Assembly: GCF_042679605.1 (NCBI RefSeq)
Contig: NZ_JBHTMU010000029.1
Coordinates: 1-56,942 of the forward strand
Length of the DNA: 56,942 bases
Direction of reading: 5' to 3'
Source: Litorisediminicola beolgyonensis
GTDB lineage: Bacteria > Pseudomonadota > Alphaproteobacteria > Rhodobacterales > Rhodobacteraceae
The notes below the pieces were generated by a model. The model was not told where the DNA came from. It searched no databases and saw nothing but the letters and a program-made list of their open reading frames with translations. The position numbers and the translations under genes were made by a program. This document shows positions 36,930 to 46,411 of this stretch, in pieces. Within the stretch, counting starts at the first letter, position 1; every line of letters starts with the position of its first letter.

Positions 36930-37279
36930 GCGCGACAGGTGACCCGCGCGCGGTCTGCGCCCCCGATCCACCGCACTACACTCAGCCCGCCGCATGCCAC
37001 ATCATGACGACACCGAATAACGCCCCCCAGCCCCATGGGGCGCAAGTGCGATCGTCCATGACAAGCTCGTAGGAACCGAAGTTCACACGGACATCCGGGG
37101 AGGGCCAAGCAACCGTTCCTTGCAAAACAAGCCATTCTGGCTCCACTTTCCACACGCAACCCAGCATTAGGAGCCATACCGGAATAAAAAACCTCACCGC
37201 CAACGGCAACGGGATCGTCGCCGACGACGGCTATTTGGCCGCGCTTCGGGACCGCGCTTCGGCCCGCACAACCCGGTAA
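36930..37279. other. Degenerate non-coding stretch
   Basis: No convincing gene. A minus-strand frame (37209-36982, TTG start, with VRFFIPVWLLMLGCVW) could be a membrane-protein fragment but has no family or ribosome site. Just before the next remnant, a plus frame ends GIVADDGYLAALRDRASARTTR, which could be the tail of an antitoxin. Confidence 0.3.
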
Positions 37280-37564
37280 CGCCCGACGATAGCCGTCACG
37301 ATCCTCCTCGCGCCCGAGGTCGACACGACAATCCTGCGCCTGATCGATCACGTCGATCCCGTCGAAATCCCGGATGTTCTGCACTTCCTCGACGCCATTC
37401 ACCGGCGGATGGCGCGGCTTGTGGCCGAGCATCCCGAAAGCGGCGCACGCTTCTTCGGTCCGGTGCGCCTTCTAGCGATCGAAGGCCATACCTACATTTA
37501 CGAATACCGCGCCGATCGGGCCGAGGTGAACGTGCTCGACCTGATGATGCCGGGACAGAACTAG
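37280..37564 (+). pseudogene. ParE/RelE-type toxin remnant
   Basis: An open frame of 95 codons with no usable start codon. It reads LLAPEVDTTILRLIDHVDP, then FLDAIHRRMARLVAEHPESG and VRLLAIEGHTYIYEYRADRA..VNVLDLMMPGQN. The order (helical pair, AIxRRxxRLxxxPExGxR, then a strand-rich end) resembles ParE toxins. The loss of a start and the lack of a complete antitoxin upstream suggest a decayed toxin-antitoxin locus. The family assignment is by eye. Confidence 0.45.
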
Positions 37565-37740
37565 CGCCAAGGTGACTGATGTACCCTGTAATTATTTTTT
37601 ACCGTCGATGTATTGTCAGAAATAACCGTGCCCCTGTGCCCGCTCTCAAAGAGGGGGTAGGCAGATTCCTTCCGCAACGTTACCCTGACAGTTAGTACGA
37701 GTTTTTTATCAACATCATTTTGTCGGGAACCAGCAGCGTT

Positions 37741-38253
37741 ATGACTACACCTTTGCTTCGTTTCGGCCTTGGCGCCCTTGGGCTTGCCGTTCTGGCCGCC
37801 TGCGCACCGCCCGGATACGAATCCGCCGCCTTTACCGCCGTCCGGTGGCCCGCCGCCGACCAGCCCCTGTCCATCGAACAACGGGTCGAGGTCGAAGGCC
37901 GCCTGCGAACGCTGAATTACCTGCGCGAGCCCGCGGATGGGGTCATCACCGCCGGGTCGCGAACCGCGATCCGCACCTTCCAGCGCGACATCGGCGCGCC
38001 ATCCAATGGCTTTGTCAGCCTGCCATTGCTGGATGCGCTGCAAACCAACACCGCCTTTCTTTCCGCCGACGAACTGCGCGCCGCCAATCGGGGCGTCGTC
38101 GTCGATGCCACCCGCAACCGGCCCGCCCGTCAGGCGCCGCTGCGCCGGGCCGCCAGCACTCCGACCGCCACTGGGGGCGGTGGCGGTGACGCCGGAGGCT
38201 CGGGCGGTGGCGGCGGAGGGGCCGGTGGCTCCGGGGCCGGTGCCTGGAACTGA
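37741..38253 (+). CDS. Peptidoglycan-binding lipoprotein
   Basis: 170 residues from ATG 37741. The lipoprotein signal LGALGLAVLAAC places the lipidated Cys at residue 21. Residues about 45-105 form a PG_binding_1-type domain (RVEVEGRLRTLNYLREPADG, SRTAIRTFQRDIGAPSNGFVS). The C-terminal ~30 residues are almost only Gly/Ala/Ser, a flexible tail. Its stop overlaps the start of the next caspase-like gene by one base, so the two are coupled. A role in holding its partner near the cell wall is inferred. Confidence 0.8.
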   Translation: MTTPLLRFGLGALGLAVLAACAPPGYESAAFTAVRWPAADQPLSIEQRVEVEGRLRTLNYLREPADGVITAGSRTAIRTFQRDIGAPSNGFVSLPLLDALQTNTAFLSADELRAANRGVVVDATRNRPARQAPLRRAASTPTATGGGGGDAGGSGGGGGGAGGSGAGAWN

Positions 38254-40637
38254 TGCGACCCGCGGCGCCCCTTCTTGGTGCGCTTCTGACCCTGAGCCTG
38301 TCGCTCGTCCTTCCCCAGGCCGTGGCGGCGCAGGACGATCAGGGGAAACTGCGCACGCTGGTCCGCAATCCCAACGCGAGGGGTCTACCCGCGCTTGAGA
38401 TTGACCTCGAACAGGCCAGCACCCAGCGCTATGCGCTGGTGATCGGCAATGCCGACTACACCCATGCCGAAGACCTGCCCAACGCCGCCGCCGACGCGGC
38501 GCTGGTGGCGGACCTTCTGCGCAAGGCCGGGTTCACCGTGGCCGAGCATCGCGACCTGACCAAGCAGGGGTTCGAGGCAGCTCTGCGCCAGGCGCTCTAC
38601 GAGGTCGAATTCGGAGCCGAGTTCGCCTTCTACTACGCCGGGCACGGGGTCCAGATCGGGGACGGAAACTATCTGATCCCCACCGACATGGCGCCGGGAT
38701 CGGTGCATGACGTGCCGATGAACACCGTGTCGCTGTCCTCGGTCATGGGGATGCTCAGCGCCCGCACGCGTTCGGTGATGGTGGTACTAGATTCCTGCCG
38801 CAACAACCCCTTCCCCGATCAAAGCGCCTTGGTCTCGCTGGAAGACACCCCGCGCCCTCTGCAGACCGGCTTTGCCGCGCTCGACACGCCGATCAATTCG
38901 CTGGTCTTGTTCTCAACCTCGCCGGGTGCGGTCGCGCTCGATGGCACGGGCGCCAACAGTCCCTTTACCCGCGCCTTCGTCGATCTTGCCGCCGCCAGCC
39001 CGGACCGGCCCATCGACGAACTGATGAAGGACATCCGCCGCAGGGTCTATCTGGAAACCGACAAGCTTCAGGTGCCCTGGTCCAGTTCGTCGCTGGTCGA
39101 ACCCATTGTGCTGGGCGCGGCGGCCAACGCGCAATCCGAACCCGCCCCGCCCACCGGCGCGGCGCCGCCGCTCAGCCTGGCCGAACGCCTGGACCGGCGC
39201 GTCGCCATCGGCGCACGGCTGACCGCACCCGAACCGGGCGCGGGCTTTGCACTGCGCGCTCCGCCCCGGTCGGGCAGGCTGGAACTGGCCGGCCCCAAGG
39301 GGTTCGAGGCCCTGCCCCGCGACATCCGAATACCCTCTGACCGGGTGAAGGACATCGTCTATTCCACCCAATTTGACGGCGATACCCAACCCGGCACTAC
39401 CGAAATCGCACAACTGTCCGACCGGTTCGAACTGCAACTGGGTGCCACCACCCGCCCCGTCGAGGTCGCGCTTGAGGTCGATGCCTGCGACCGCCAGGCG
39501 GGCGATCACCTTGATCCCGAAAGCGTGGGATTCGCTCGCTACCCCAACGAAATCGAACCCGCCGCGGCGCTCGCCGCGTGCGAGGCCGCCGTTGCGCGTG
39601 ACCCGGGCGTGGGCCGCTTCCACTACCAGCTTGGCCGCGCGCATCTGGCGCTCAAGAACCTCGACGCCGCGCAAGCCGCGTTCCAGGAAGCCGCCGATCT
39701 GGGCCACAGCCGCGCCTATCACGGGCTGGGCACGGTCGAGGTTGCCCGCGCGCTCGAACAGGGCGGCCAATCGCGCGAGGCAGCGCCGCAACTGGCGCTG
39801 GCCTACTTCCTGAAGGGTGTGCAGCGCGGCGATCCCTACGCCTATCACTCGCTGGGCCTGCAACTGTTGAAGTTCCCGCAAACCGACGCCGACCGCCGCA
39901 ACGGGTTCGACCTTCTGTCGCGGTCGCTGGAACTGGGGCACACCTTTTCGATGAACGCGCTGGGGCTCTACTTCCTGGAAGAAAACAGCGATCGCTACGA
40001 TCCCGCCCGTGGCCTGCGCTACCTGCGCGAAAGTGCGGCGCGCGGCGATATCTATGGCTATGCCAACCTGGGCTTTGTCGCCCTCACCGGCGCAGGTGGC
40101 CAGCCGGTCGATTACGCAAAAGCCGAGGAACTGTTCCGCAAGGCCGCGCTGCAAGGCCACCCCGCCGCGGCCTCGAGCCTCGGGCGGATGTATGTCAACG
40201 GCCAGATCGGCGGGCGGCGCGACGATGCCCGCGCGATCGAATGGTACGACCGGGGTCTGGCGCAGGGCGATGCCTGGGGCGGGGCTAACGCCGCCTGGGT
40301 CATCGCCAACCGCAAACCTGCGGGCTACACCCCGTTCGATGCCGCCACCCGCGCCGCCAAGGCCGCCACCATGCGCAACGCCGAAGCCGCGTCCGAGGCC
40401 CGCAAGGTGCTGACAAGGCTCGGAAAATCCGCGCTGGACGGCGGCGCGCAGCAACTGATGCGCGACCTTGGCGCCGATGTCAGCGTCGATGGTGCCTTCG
40501 GCCCCGGCAGCCGCGCCGCCCTTGACCAGATCGCCGACCGTTTTGAACGCCAGTTCCCCGAAAGCCCGCAAGAACGGCTGCTGAAACTGGCCAGACTCTA
40601 TTGGGAAAACACGAAATTCCGAGTCGATCTCTACTGA
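38253..40637 (+). CDS. Exported caspase-like (C14) protein with TPR/Sel1 repeats
   Basis: 794 residues with a signal peptide (cleavage near AVAAQ, about 26). The caspase-like domain (about 58-290) keeps His131 in FYYAGHG and Cys182 in VLDSCRNNPF. A middle beta-rich section (about 300-430) separates it from TPR/Sel1 repeats (about 445-700; FHYQLGRAHLALKNLDAAQAA, GYANLGFVALTGAGG). A C-terminal VDGAFGPGSRAAL segment looks peptidoglycan-binding. It has the same overall plan as the caspase-like protein at 31717-33645 but is longer and clearly diverged. It lies directly before the autotransporter gene. Confidence 0.88.
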   Translation: MRPAAPLLGALLTLSLSLVLPQAVAAQDDQGKLRTLVRNPNARGLPALEIDLEQASTQRYALVIGNADYTHAEDLPNAAADAALVADLLRKAGFTVAEHRDLTKQGFEAALRQALYEVEFGAEFAFYYAGHGVQIGDGNYLIPTDMAPGSVHDVPMNTVSLSSVMGMLSARTRSVMVVLDSCRNNPFPDQSALVSLEDTPRPLQTGFAALDTPINSLVLFSTSPGAVALDGTGANSPFTRAFVDLAAASPDRPIDELMKDIRRRVYLETDKLQVPWSSSSLVEPIVLGAAANAQSEPAPPTGAAPPLSLAERLDRRVAIGARLTAPEPGAGFALRAPPRSGRLELAGPKGFEALPRDIRIPSDRVKDIVYSTQFDGDTQPGTTEIAQLSDRFELQLGATTRPVEVALEVDACDRQAGDHLDPESVGFARYPNEIEPAAALAACEAAVARDPGVGRFHYQLGRAHLALKNLDAAQAAFQEAADLGHSRAYHGLGTVEVARALEQGGQSREAAPQLALAYFLKGVQRGDPYAYHSLGLQLLKFPQTDADRRNGFDLLSRSLELGHTFSMNALGLYFLEENSDRYDPARGLRYLRESAARGDIYGYANLGFVALTGAGGQPVDYAKAEELFRKAALQGHPAAASSLGRMYVNGQIGGRRDDARAIEWYDRGLAQGDAWGGANAAWVIANRKPAGYTPFDAATRAAKAATMRNAEAASEARKVLTRLGKSALDGGAQQLMRDLGADVSVDGAFGPGSRAALDQIADRFERQFPESPQERLLKLARLYWENTKFRVDLY

Positions 40638-40663
40638 TCGCCACCGGAGGAGGGACAGAATTG

Positions 40664-43600
40664 ATGGGTACCAAACACGCCGCGCGCCGCCGCACCACAT
40701 CTTTCGCGGGTGGCCTGTTGCTTGCGCTTGTCACCACCGCGACCGCCGGACCCAACCCGTTGAACTCGAACCTGATCCCGGACGAATTCCTGTCGCGCTA
40801 CGGGATCACACCAAGCTGTACGAACTGCCACGGCAACAACTCGTCCGTGCGCCCCGGTGAAAACACGGCGCTCAGCCAGGCGTCGGGCGGGTCCACCCTG
40901 TATGGCCGGGCGCTCGACGCGAACATGAGCTTCAGCCTCGACGGTTCAGGCAACAGCATTCCCAACAGCACAATCCAAAGCAACGGCTTCAACACGGTCG
41001 AAACGACCTACGCGCCGCATGTGGCAACGGTCAACGGAAACGGCTTTTCCGGTGGCGCAGTCACCCTGCCCGGCAGCCAGTCAAGCCTGGCGATCACCTT
41101 TGACAGCGGCCTGACCTTCTTTGGCGACGGCGGCACGCTGTCCGCGCTGAACCAGACCGGAGACCTGGCGTCGCTGGTGCCCGCCGGTGTCAGCACGGCG
41201 ATCACTGTGCCTCTGGGCAGTCTGGCTCTGGAAACGCGCGGCGCGCGGCGGCGGGCGGGCACGCCCTACACGCTAAACTTTTCGCCCAAGAACACCACCG
41301 GGTTCCAGAATACCTCGGCCGCCAATGTCGAGCGCAACCAGATCGCCATCAGCTTTCTAAACATCGCGCCCACGGCCACCGCCGACAACTACGTGGCGAC
41401 CGTCGGCAATGACGACCGTAACCCGCTTGCCCTGCCCGTTCTCGGCAACGACACCGACAGCGACGGGCCAGAGGCCGACATGACCGTGACGCTGGTCTCG
41501 GGCCTGACCGGCACCGATCCCGGCACGCTCAGCCTGAACCCCGATGGCAATGGATTTCTCTACAGCCTGCCCGCGACGCTGCCGCTGACCGCCTCCAGCA
41601 CGACCTTCCAGTACGCCCCGGTCGATGGCGAGGGCCTGCAAGGCAACACCGTGACCGTCACCATCAACCGTCCCGCAGGCACGCCGCCCGCCAATCCGCC
41701 CGTGGCGCAGGACGACGCCTTCACCTTTGCCGAAGACAACGTGCTGACCGGCAACGTCGCCAATGACAATGGCAACGGGCCGGACACCGATCCCGAAGGC
41801 ATCGGAACCGTTAGCTTCAGCGTCCTGAACGCGCCCAACCGGGGCACGCTCGACCTGCAGACCGACGGCAGCTTCACCTATACGCCACTGGCCGATGACA
41901 CCGGCACGCTGACCTTCGACTATCTGGCCGACGACGGCACCGCGACCGACACGGCCACCGTGACTCTGACCCTCACGCCTGTCAACGATGCGCCCACCGC
42001 CGCGCTGATCGCGCTGGGTCAACGGACCGAGGCCGAGGCCGATCTGACCGCCGACCTGCTTGACAGCGCCTTCGTGTCCGATGTCGACGGCGATACGCTG
42101 GTCGTGTCGGACGTGGCCGTGCTGATCCAACTGAACGAAACCGACAGCAACCCGGTCGACTATGTCGAGACCGATGTCTACACCATTGCCGGGTCGACGA
42201 TCATCCTCTCGCCCACCGCGCTGACCGATCTGGACAACGATGAAAGCGCAGAAATAACGGTTACTTACAACATATCTGACGGCACGGCCCCAACCATAGG
42301 CAACACGTTGACGCTGGAAATCGTCGGGCTGGATAACGGGCTGGGACGGCTAGCGGGGCTCTACGCCGACCAAATCAGTTCGCGCTACAACGGCCACTTC
42401 GGCGGCATCAACCAGGCCAATGCCAGCTGCCACACCTGCCACGTGCCTGGGCAGGTCGATGCCGATGTGGATACGGTCGACGAATGCATCCAGTCGCCGC
42501 CGGTGTTCAACAGCTACGGGCTGGGTCTGTGTCTGAACCGCGACGCCTCCACGCCGGCGCTGGCCGATCTGGAACGCCGCATGTCCGAGGCCGAGCCTGA
42601 ATTCGCGCCCCGCCTCGCCGCTGCCCCGCGCTTTGTGATCGACGAAACTATCCCGGCGGGTGACGCGGTCGGCGGACCCCTGTCCGTCGCCAGCACCGGC
42701 AAGACGGTCGACGGACTGACCGCCGACATCGTGGACTATCTAGTGATTGCGGGCGGAGCTTTGTCCCAGACCGACGAGACGGGTCAGTTCACCGTCGATG
42801 ACGGCGGCCAGATCCGCGTGGCCTCGGGCGCGACGCTGACTCCGGGGGTCTACAGCTTTACCGTGATCCCGGTGAACGATGCCGGGCAGAAGGACAATTC
42901 TGGCAACCTGCGCGACGGCATCCCCGGCTTCTTCCCCTTCGACACCGCCAACCAGACCGCCTTCACGGTCGAGGTCAACGCGGTGCTGCCGCAGACCGTG
43001 GCCGACACCGCCTCCACGCTGATCGACACGCCCGTCACCATCGACGTGACCGCCAACGACCTGGCCGGCAATGCGACAGGCGTGGCCATCGCCTCGGGTC
43101 CGGGCAACGGCACCGCCGTGGTCAATGACGACCTGACGGTCAGCTACACGCCCGCCAGCGGCTTTGTCGGGACCGACAGCTTCACCTACACCGCCTCGAA
43201 CGCGCTTGGCACGTCAGCGGCGGCCACCGTGACCGTCACCGTTCTTGGGTCGGGCAACGTGGTGGCGCGCGATGACGCGGCCACCACGATTTCCGGCGCG
43301 CCGGTGACCATCGACGTGCTGGCCAACGACCTGGGCGCGGTGACATCCGGCACAGGAGTGACTACCGTTGCCATCGTTAGCGCCCCTGACAGCGCCACAG
43401 AAGGCCGTCTGGCCGTTTCCGGGCAGTCGCTCACCTTCACCTCGGTTGCGGGCTTCGCGGGCGCCGTGACGGCCCGCTACAGCGCCACCAACCCCGGCGG
43501 CGCCACCACCGAGGCCGACGTGACCATCACCGTGCTGGAAAGCGGCACCAGCCTGATCTCGGATACCCTGGCCGATCCGGAACTGCGCAAGGTCGCCCGC

Positions 43601-44929
43601 AGCTTTGAACAAAGCTGCGCACTCAGTTCCGACGCGGACTACCTCGCGGCCTGCGTCAACCTGACGACCGCCGCTAGTAATGGCGAGAACCTCGCCCCCG
43701 CCATGCGCGCGCTGCGCAACGAGGAACACCTGGCCACCGTCGACACCGCCCGCAGCATCGCCCGCACCCTGGGCCGGGGCCTTCAAAAGCGGATCGGCCT
43801 GACCCGGAACGGCGGCGTGCGCGGCTTCGACATGTCGGGCATCAACCTGACCATCGACGGCGAAAGCGTGCCGACGCAGTTCCTGTCCGACCTCTTCAAA
43901 GGGGTGCTGGGGCTCTCCACGCAGGACCGGCTGGACGACACCGCCTGGGGCTTCTTCGTTGCCGGTGACATTTCGGTCAGCGAAAAGGACGGCGGCGACA
44001 ACGATGACGGGTTCGAAACCACCGTCGGCAACATCCTGATCGGCATGGACCACGCCCCCGACCCCGGCCGCGCCATCGGCGTCGCGCTTGGCTATACCAC
44101 CGCCGAGACCGACTTCTCGGGCGGCGGGTCGCTCGACACCCAAGCGGTGCAGGCCTCGATCTATGGCCGGGTGGATGACGCGCTGGCGGACGGGATCGAC
44201 TTTGACGGCTACCTGTCCCTTGGACGGCTGAAATTCGACAGCGACCGGCGGATCTTGTTCACCGCCAACGGTGTGACGGTCGACGAAAGTGCCGAGGCGG
44301 AATTCGAAGGCACCTATATCAACATCGTCCCGACCCTGTCCTTCTCGGAACAGCTGGGCCGCTACGGCGACCCGCTGGGCGATATCCGGACCGGGACGGA
44401 ACTGCGCTGGAAAGCGGGCCTCGACTACCTGCGCCTGAACGTCGACGGCTACACCGAAAAGGGCGGCGCCGGGCTGGGCCTGACAACGCAGTCCGAAACG
44501 TACGAATCCCTTCTTCTGTTCTTGGGCGTCGACGCCCGGCGCCCGATCTGGCTGTCGCCGCGCGTGGCGTCCGAACTGCGCGGCGGCCTGACCCTGCGGT
44601 CCGAACTGCTGGACGAGACCCGCAGCGTCACGTCGTCCTTTGCCGCCGCAGGCGACGGCGCGCCCACCTTCACCGTGGCCGAGGACGGCGCCAATGGCCT
44701 GGGCGGTACGGTCGATTTCGGCATCACGCTGGGGCTGAACCCGGGCGAACTGGCGGTCGATTACAGCTATGACTTCAACAGCGGCGGCCTGCGCACCCAC
44801 GGCATTTCGCTGGGCTATTCGCAAACCTTCGGGCAACGCGGCAACCTGGACCTTGGCCTGCGCCGGAACTTCGCCGAGGGCCAGGACGGATCGCTGGATG
44901 CCGAGGCGAACTATACGGTGAACTTCTGA
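40664..44929 (+). CDS. Large autotransporter with cadherin/Ig-like repeats and two CxxCH haem motifs
   Basis: 1421 residues from ATG 40664 (GGAGGAGGG upstream). The signal peptide ends near TTATAG (about 29). A first c-type haem motif, SCTNCH (52-56), lies close to the mature N-terminus. A second, SCHTCH (589-593), sits mid-protein; both follow an SRY segment. Between and after them are cadherin/VCBS/Big-type repeats (VAQDDAFTFAEDNVLTG; DTPVTIDVTANDLAG; APVTIDVLANDLG). Residues about 1090-1421 form an autotransporter beta-barrel ending NYTVNF. It is therefore a type V secreted surface protein with potential haem c sites. No cytochrome maturation gene is nearby; haem attachment is a prediction. 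Confidence 0.85.
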   Translation: MGTKHAARRRTTSFAGGLLLALVTTATAGPNPLNSNLIPDEFLSRYGITPSCTNCHGNNSSVRPGENTALSQASGGSTLYGRALDANMSFSLDGSGNSIPNSTIQSNGFNTVETTYAPHVATVNGNGFSGGAVTLPGSQSSLAITFDSGLTFFGDGGTLSALNQTGDLASLVPAGVSTAITVPLGSLALETRGARRRAGTPYTLNFSPKNTTGFQNTSAANVERNQIAISFLNIAPTATADNYVATVGNDDRNPLALPVLGNDTDSDGPEADMTVTLVSGLTGTDPGTLSLNPDGNGFLYSLPATLPLTASSTTFQYAPVDGEGLQGNTVTVTINRPAGTPPANPPVAQDDAFTFAEDNVLTGNVANDNGNGPDTDPEGIGTVSFSVLNAPNRGTLDLQTDGSFTYTPLADDTGTLTFDYLADDGTATDTATVTLTLTPVNDAPTAALIALGQRTEAEADLTADLLDSAFVSDVDGDTLVVSDVAVLIQLNETDSNPVDYVETDVYTIAGSTIILSPTALTDLDNDESAEITVTYNISDGTAPTIGNTLTLEIVGLDNGLGRLAGLYADQISSRYNGHFGGINQANASCHTCHVPGQVDADVDTVDECIQSPPVFNSYGLGLCLNRDASTPALADLERRMSEAEPEFAPRLAAAPRFVIDETIPAGDAVGGPLSVASTGKTVDGLTADIVDYLVIAGGALSQTDETGQFTVDDGGQIRVASGATLTPGVYSFTVIPVNDAGQKDNSGNLRDGIPGFFPFDTANQTAFTVEVNAVLPQTVADTASTLIDTPVTIDVTANDLAGNATGVAIASGPGNGTAVVNDDLTVSYTPASGFVGTDSFTYTASNALGTSAAATVTVTVLGSGNVVARDDAATTISGAPVTIDVLANDLGAVTSGTGVTTVAIVSAPDSATEGRLAVSGQSLTFTSVAGFAGAVTARYSATNPGGATTEADVTITVLESGTSLISDTLADPELRKVARSFEQSCALSSDADYLAACVNLTTAASNGENLAPAMRALRNEEHLATVDTARSIARTLGRGLQKRIGLTRNGGVRGFDMSGINLTIDGESVPTQFLSDLFKGVLGLSTQDRLDDTAWGFFVAGDISVSEKDGGDNDDGFETTVGNILIGMDHAPDPGRAIGVALGYTTAETDFSGGGSLDTQAVQASIYGRVDDALADGIDFDGYLSLGRLKFDSDRRILFTANGVTVDESAEAEFEGTYINIVPTLSFSEQLGRYGDPLGDIRTGTELRWKAGLDYLRLNVDGYTEKGGAGLGLTTQSETYESLLLFLGVDARRPIWLSPRVASELRGGLTLRSELLDETRSVTSSFAAAGDGAPTFTVAEDGANGLGGTVDFGITLGLNPGELAVDYSYDFNSGGLRTHGISLGYSQTFGQRGNLDLGLRRNFAEGQDGSLDAEANYTVNF

Positions 44930-44984
44930 CCTGGCTTCCCCGCGGATAAGGTTAGCAGCCCTGACCTTGAGCAGCCTGAACTGA

Positions 44985-45846
44985 CTGGTCCGTGCTGAGT
45001 GTTCGTGTATGACCGGCCTCTGATCCATCGGGATGACGGTTTTGGGTGCCGGTGGGCCGATAGCCTAGGACGTTGTGTGACCTCCTGGTGTTGTCGTGTC
45101 GCAGCCAGTTCTCGATGATGATTTGGGCTTCACGGAGCGAGGAGAAGATGTCTCCGTTCAGCAGTTCATCGCGGAGCCGGGCATTGAAGCTCTCTGCATG
45201 TCCAGTCTCCCAAGCTGACCCCGGTTCGATTTAGGCCGTTCTGGCGCCGACAGCGGCGATCCATTTCCTACCGCCTCTGCGACGAACTCGGGTCCGGTGT
45301 CGGACCTGATGAAGCCCGGCACTCCACGCAGGATGAACAGGTCGCTCAAGGCGTCGATGACGCTCGTCGCGTTCAGCGTCCGCGCGACCTTGATCGCGAG
45401 GCAGTCCCGGCTGAACTCGTCGAGGATGATGAGCAGCCGGAAGGCCGTTCCGTCATCGGTCCGGCAATGAACGACGTCGTAGCTCCAGACATGATCGGGG
45501 TGCTCGGGCCTGATCCGAGCGCATGATCCGTCGTTGAGCCAGAGTCGGCTCTTCTTCGGTTGCTTCGATGGCGCTTTCGCCCCTCCCGTCGCCACAGCCG
45601 CTCGACACGGCCATCGTTGAGCTGCCAGCCTGCATCCCGCAGCAGCGCCGCGATCCGCCGATAGCCGTAGTGGTCATATTGCCGGGCCAGTTCGATCATT
45701 TCCGCCACCAGGCGGTCTTCGTCCGCGCGCCCTTGCGGCCGACGCCGCTGTGTCGAGCGATGCTGGCCGAGGACGCGGCAGATGCGCCGTTCCGATACCG
45801 ACAGCTGACCATGGGTCATCGATGCACGCACGCCGACGGGCGGGGC
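44985..45846 (-). pseudogene. IS3-family transposase OrfB, frameshifted
   Basis: The catalytic half is split over at least three frames. The first piece reads ERRICRVLGQHRSTQRRRPQ...DHYGYRRIAALLRDAGW..VERLWRREG. The second resumes one frame over (APSKQPKKSRLWLNDGSC, HPDHVWSYDVVHCRTDDG, then FIRSDTGPEFVAEAVG), carrying the first two DDE acids. The third holds the tail (LRDELLNGDIFSSLREAQI, then GYRPTGTQ). The breaks lie near 45575 and 45235. Few indels separate it from an intact rve-domain transposase, so inactivation looks fairly recent. Confidence 0.85.
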
Positions 45847-46125
45847 TCAGACGTTTCCCCGGGCAGCCTCGGTCAGAATGAGCTTATCCAGCGTCAGGTC
45901 GGACACCGCCTTCCTCAGCCGCTCATTCTCTTTCTGCAGCCGCTTCAGCTCTCTCAGTTGATCCGTTTCCATCCCGCCGTACTGTCGCCTCCAGCGGTAA
46001 AACGTCTGCTCCGTTATGCGGAGCTCGCGGATCGCATCCACTCGCGCCATGCCTTGCCCGACAAGCACGTCAACTTGTCGAAGCTTCGTGACAATCTCCT
46101 CGGGCTGCGGTCGCTTGTTCGCCAT
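45847..46125 (-). CDS. IS3-family transposase OrfA
   Basis: 92 residues from ATG 46125 (GGAGGACC upstream; a TTG 21 bases earlier is also in frame). Helix-turn-helix and leucine-zipper protein: KLRQVDVLVGQGMARVDAIR, TEQTFYRWRRQYGGM, then ELKRLQKENERLRKAVSDL and a LDKLILTEAARGN ending. It binds the IS ends in intact elements. With OrfB broken, it cannot support transposition alone. Confidence 0.88.
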   Translation of the reverse strand: MANKRPQPEEIVTKLRQVDVLVGQGMARVDAIRELRITEQTFYRWRRQYGGMETDQLRELKRLQKENERLRKAVSDLTLDKLILTEAARGNV

Positions 46126-46411
46126 TCCTGGTCCTCCGTTTGCCAACCAGAGCGGTAGACCAATTCAGTTGCGGAGGCTCAGCCCGGCGGGGCGGGTGAC
46201 CGCGCGGGCTCTGGTGCGCAAGGTGTTCAGCCCGGCGTTCCACGTTCCTCGAACGCGACAAATTCTGCTTTCTTCTTGCTCCGCTGCTTGGCTTCCAAGC
46301 CAACAGCGACTGTATACCCTCGCGCGTGCGTTTCGGAACATGAAGGATCTCGCGGAATACCGGGACCATCGCGCAAACCAATAAGCGCGATATTCGACCC
46401 TAATCGGCGCT

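Larger units (their letters stand above)
44968..46181 (-). mobile_element. IS3-family insertion sequence (inactivated)
   Basis: About 1.2 kb, typical IS3 size. Imperfect terminal inverted repeats: the left end reads TGAGCAGCCTGAACTGACTG and the right end (minus strand) TGAGCCTCCGCAACTGAATT, both with TG...CA termini. It encodes an intact orfA and a broken orfB. No clear target-site duplication: flanks are ...GACCT and GCCCG. It lies between the autotransporter gene and the kinase gene without interrupting either. Confidence 0.85.

Noticed and set aside
46182..46411. Possible small gene downstream of ppkA beside the IS
   Set aside because: Frames are short, lack ribosome sites and resemble no family; treated as non-coding flank of the IS.
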